From: SBAX01 sp964646605
Lineage (GTDB): Bacteria > Planctomycetota > Phycisphaerae > UBA1845
NCBI GenBank assembly: GCA_964646605.1
Contig: CAZYEX010000053.1
Coordinates: forward strand, 1 to 64,000
Length of the DNA: 64,000 nucleotides
Reading direction: 5' to 3'
Below the pieces are notes generated by a model. That model worked only from the letters and a program-made list of their open reading frames with translations, was not told the origin of the DNA and did not search any database. Positions within the stretch are counted from its first letter, which is position 1, and each line of letters opens with the position of its first letter. Below, piece after piece: positions 62,411 to 64,000 of this stretch. The translations under genes were made by a program, and so were the position numbers.

Positions 62411-64000
62411 ATGAACATGCACCCCACGCTTTTGCATCGGGCCACGCTGGACGAATCCGTGGCGGCACGCTTGCGGGCGCTGGTGGCGCGCTTGCGCGGA
62501 TACGTTCTTCTCGAAGGGATCGCTCAGGCGGCGCTGTTCGTCGTGCTTTGTGCGGCGCTGCAATTCGCTTTGGACTACGGCCTGCGCGGATTGCGCTGGA
62601 GCATGCGCGCCGCCCTCCTCGGGGCGGTCGTGGGGGCGACGGGTTGGCTGATCTGGCGGCGCATCATCGCTCCGTTGAGCGTTCGCATGGGGCTGCCGGA
62701 GGCCGCCAATCTGGTGGAGCGACGATTCCCCGAGTTGTCTTCCCTTCTCGTGTCCGCGGTCCGGTTTTCGAGCGGGCAGGTGGGCAATCGACAATCGAAT
62801 TCCCCGGCCCTGATGTCCTCGGTCGTGGCGTCCGCGTCGCGACAGGCCTCGCGCTTAGACTTTCAGACGGTCCTCGATTCGCAACGTGCCCGGCGGTCGG
62901 GCATGACCACCTTCGGCGTCATCGTCCTTTTTACGCTTGCCGCATGGCTCGCTCCACAAATGGTGGGCACCTGGTTCGCTCGCAACGTTCTTCTGGAAGA
63001 GATCGCCTGGCCTCAGAAGACCTGGCTCAAGGTCGACGTCCCGCAAGGCGGGTTGGTGGGGGCGCGGGGCGACGACCTAGTCCTCCAAGCCCATGCCGAG
63101 GGCGTCCAGCCGCAGGCCGTGGAAATCTTTTTCACCTCCGCCACTGGCGACGAGGGTCGCGAGACCATGGTGACCGTGGGCAGCGAGGGGGCCTACCGCT
63201 ATCGCTACACCTTCAAGGATGCGCAGGAAGATTTTAGGTTCCATCTTGCGGGCGGCGACGACGAAACGGAGGAGTTCGAGGTGCGCTTACGCGATCGGCC
63301 GCGGGTGGAGCATTCGCAGGTCCGCATCGTGCCGCCTTCGTATACGGGTTTGAGCGAATCGATCCTCGGCGACGGCGAACGCGCGGCGCAGATTCTCCCC
63401 GGCAGCGAGGTGACCTTCGACATTCGCGCCAACAAGCCGATCACGACGGCTTCGTTGATGGTCGGTGCCAAGGTCGCGGTATCGGCCTCAACGGACGGCG
63501 ACCATGTCATCGCGTCCGTGCGACCCTTGGAAACGCAGACCTATCATTTCGCGCTGCTCGATGAGTTCGGCTTGGAAGACCGTCAACCGGCTCGCTTCGC
63601 CCTGCGGGTCATCAAGGACGAACCGCCGCGGGTTCGCATGAAACTTCCCGGCGTCGGCGAGATGATCACGCCGGACGCGGTGCTCCCCATTGAGATCGAG
63701 TTCAGCGACACGTATGGGTTGGCCTCGGCGGAACTCGCCTTCCAGGTCACCCGCGACGACGCCCGTGAAGGGACCATTTCGTTCGACGGTTTCTCGCCGA
63801 AGCAAACGACTTTTTCCACGTCGGTCCCCTGGCCCGTGAGCGCCGCAACGGTCGCACCGGGCGATCGCCTTACGCTTGTCGCCCGCGCCGCGGACTTTGA
63901 CGACGTGTCCGGCCCCAACACGGGCCAGTCGGCTGAGTTTTCCATGCGCGTCGTCACTCGGGACGAGCTTTTGGCGGAATTGGCCCGTAAGGAACAAGAA
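62411..64000 (+). CDS. Large membrane protein of DUF4175 type, 3' end beyond window
   Basis: The frame is open from ATG 62411 to the end, 530 codons. It starts MNMHPTLLHRATLDESVAAR, then LRALVARLRGYVLLEGIAQA with two membrane spans (FVVLCAALQFALDYG, LLGAVVGATGWLIWRRIIAP) and a third at about 165 (TTFGVIVLFTLAAWLAPQMV). The soluble part is a series of Ig-like beta domains (LKVDVPQGGLVGARGDDLVL). It corresponds to the third gene of BatA/VWA operons, often named DUF4175. Its present N-terminus up to the 32-bp repeat differs from the original start left at 59120. Confidence 0.8.
   Translation, partial: MNMHPTLLHRATLDESVAARLRALVARLRGYVLLEGIAQAALFVVLCAALQFALDYGLRGLRWSMRAALLGAVVGATGWLIWRRIIAPLSVRMGLPEAANLVERRFPELSSLLVSAVRFSSGQVGNRQSNSPALMSSVVASASRQASRLDFQTVLDSQRARRSGMTTFGVIVLFTLAAWLAPQMVGTWFARNVLLEEIAWPQKTWLKVDVPQGGLVGARGDDLVLQAHAEGVQPQAVEIFFTSATGDEGRETMVTVGSEGAYRYRYTFKDAQEDFRFHLAGGDDETEEFEVRLRDRPRVEHSQVRIVPPSYTGLSESILGDGERAAQILPGSEVTFDIRANKPITTASLMVGAKVAVSASTDGDHVIASVRPLETQTYHFALLDEFGLEDRQPARFALRVIKDEPPRVRMKLPGVGEMITPDAVLPIEIEFSDTYGLASAELAFQVTRDDAREGTISFDGFSPKQTTFSTSVPWPVSAATVAPGDRLTLVARAADFDDVSGPNTGQSAEFSMRVVTRDELLAELARKEQE
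62468..62499 (+). repeat. Right 32-bp direct repeat of the inserted block
   Basis: Second copy of the repeat at 59183-59214 (31/32 identical). It lies at codons 20-30 of the DUF4175-like gene, in the same reading phase as in the truncated copy. Confidence 0.85.

Noticed and set aside
62275..63237. Plus-strand frame of 320 codons at the operon end
   Set aside because: It overlaps the real gene at 62411 in another phase; the other frame has membrane spans and Ig-like domains and runs to the window end.

Overview
The window is GC-rich bacterial DNA that most resembles a planctomycete, probably of the Phycisphaerae kind. This is inferred from content: an ECF sigma factor paired with a membrane Ser/Thr kinase carrying TPRs, a prepilin-like H-X9-DG type protein, DUF1570 and DUF4091 proteins, dockerin-type repeats without an obvious cohesin, secreted proteins with cysteine-rich 'GACC' modules, IPTL-CTERM tails, and an LpxD gene implying a Gram-negative type envelope. 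No rRNA genes, CRISPR array or complete transposase were found.

Layout. 1-4.3 kb: the end of a defence locus (RhuM-like gene end, type I restriction subunit HsdR, a type ISP remnant), with a duplicated rhuM/hsdR junction around a small AT-richer insert, then a decayed dockerin gene. 4.3-12.5 kb: a large subtilase with an internal dockerin (minus strand), then a sigma factor and kinase pair. 12.5-16 kb: a gene-poor accessory stretch with a tandemly duplicated small gene, cysteine-rich and fragmentary ORFs, and the 3' half of a tRNA-Met, the classic scar of a site-specific integration. 16-31 kb: housekeeping and envelope genes (lpxD, TPR-like membrane protein, DUF4091 lipoprotein, pseudopilin, DUF1570 protease, two M16 peptidases, PhoD-like phosphatase), a frameshifted hydrolase remnant, a cysteine-rich secreted protein and an esterase-like lipoprotein lacking its nucleophile. 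31.3-38.8 kb: a run of five secreted proteins sharing an 'FTYQGQL' domain, one ending in a phage-tail type S74 auto-chaperone, followed by a trypsin-like protease. 39-45.2 kb: a conserved minus-strand set cdsA, phoH, 7TM-HD phosphohydrolase, ybeY, corC/hlyC-like gene. 45.3-54.1 kb: an IPTL-CTERM protein, a PQQ-type propeller, a phospholipid-type methyltransferase, a possible structured RNA with a strong terminator, a GT9 glycosyltransferase and mnmA, a small conserved gene and a DinB-fold gene. 54.2-64 kb: an operon of BatA/VWA-type membrane proteins and a large membrane protein running off the window end, split by a 3.3-kb block with two secreted-protein genes.

The most interesting structures are this 3.3-kb block, bounded by a 32-bp direct repeat (31/32 identical) with a truncated copy of the downstream gene's start left at its left edge; the FTYQGQL/S74 surface-protein cluster; the duplicated restriction-gene junction; the tRNA-Met 3' half; and the possible RNA at about 50.56-50.88 kb. 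All functional calls come from reading motifs by eye; no database search was possible.
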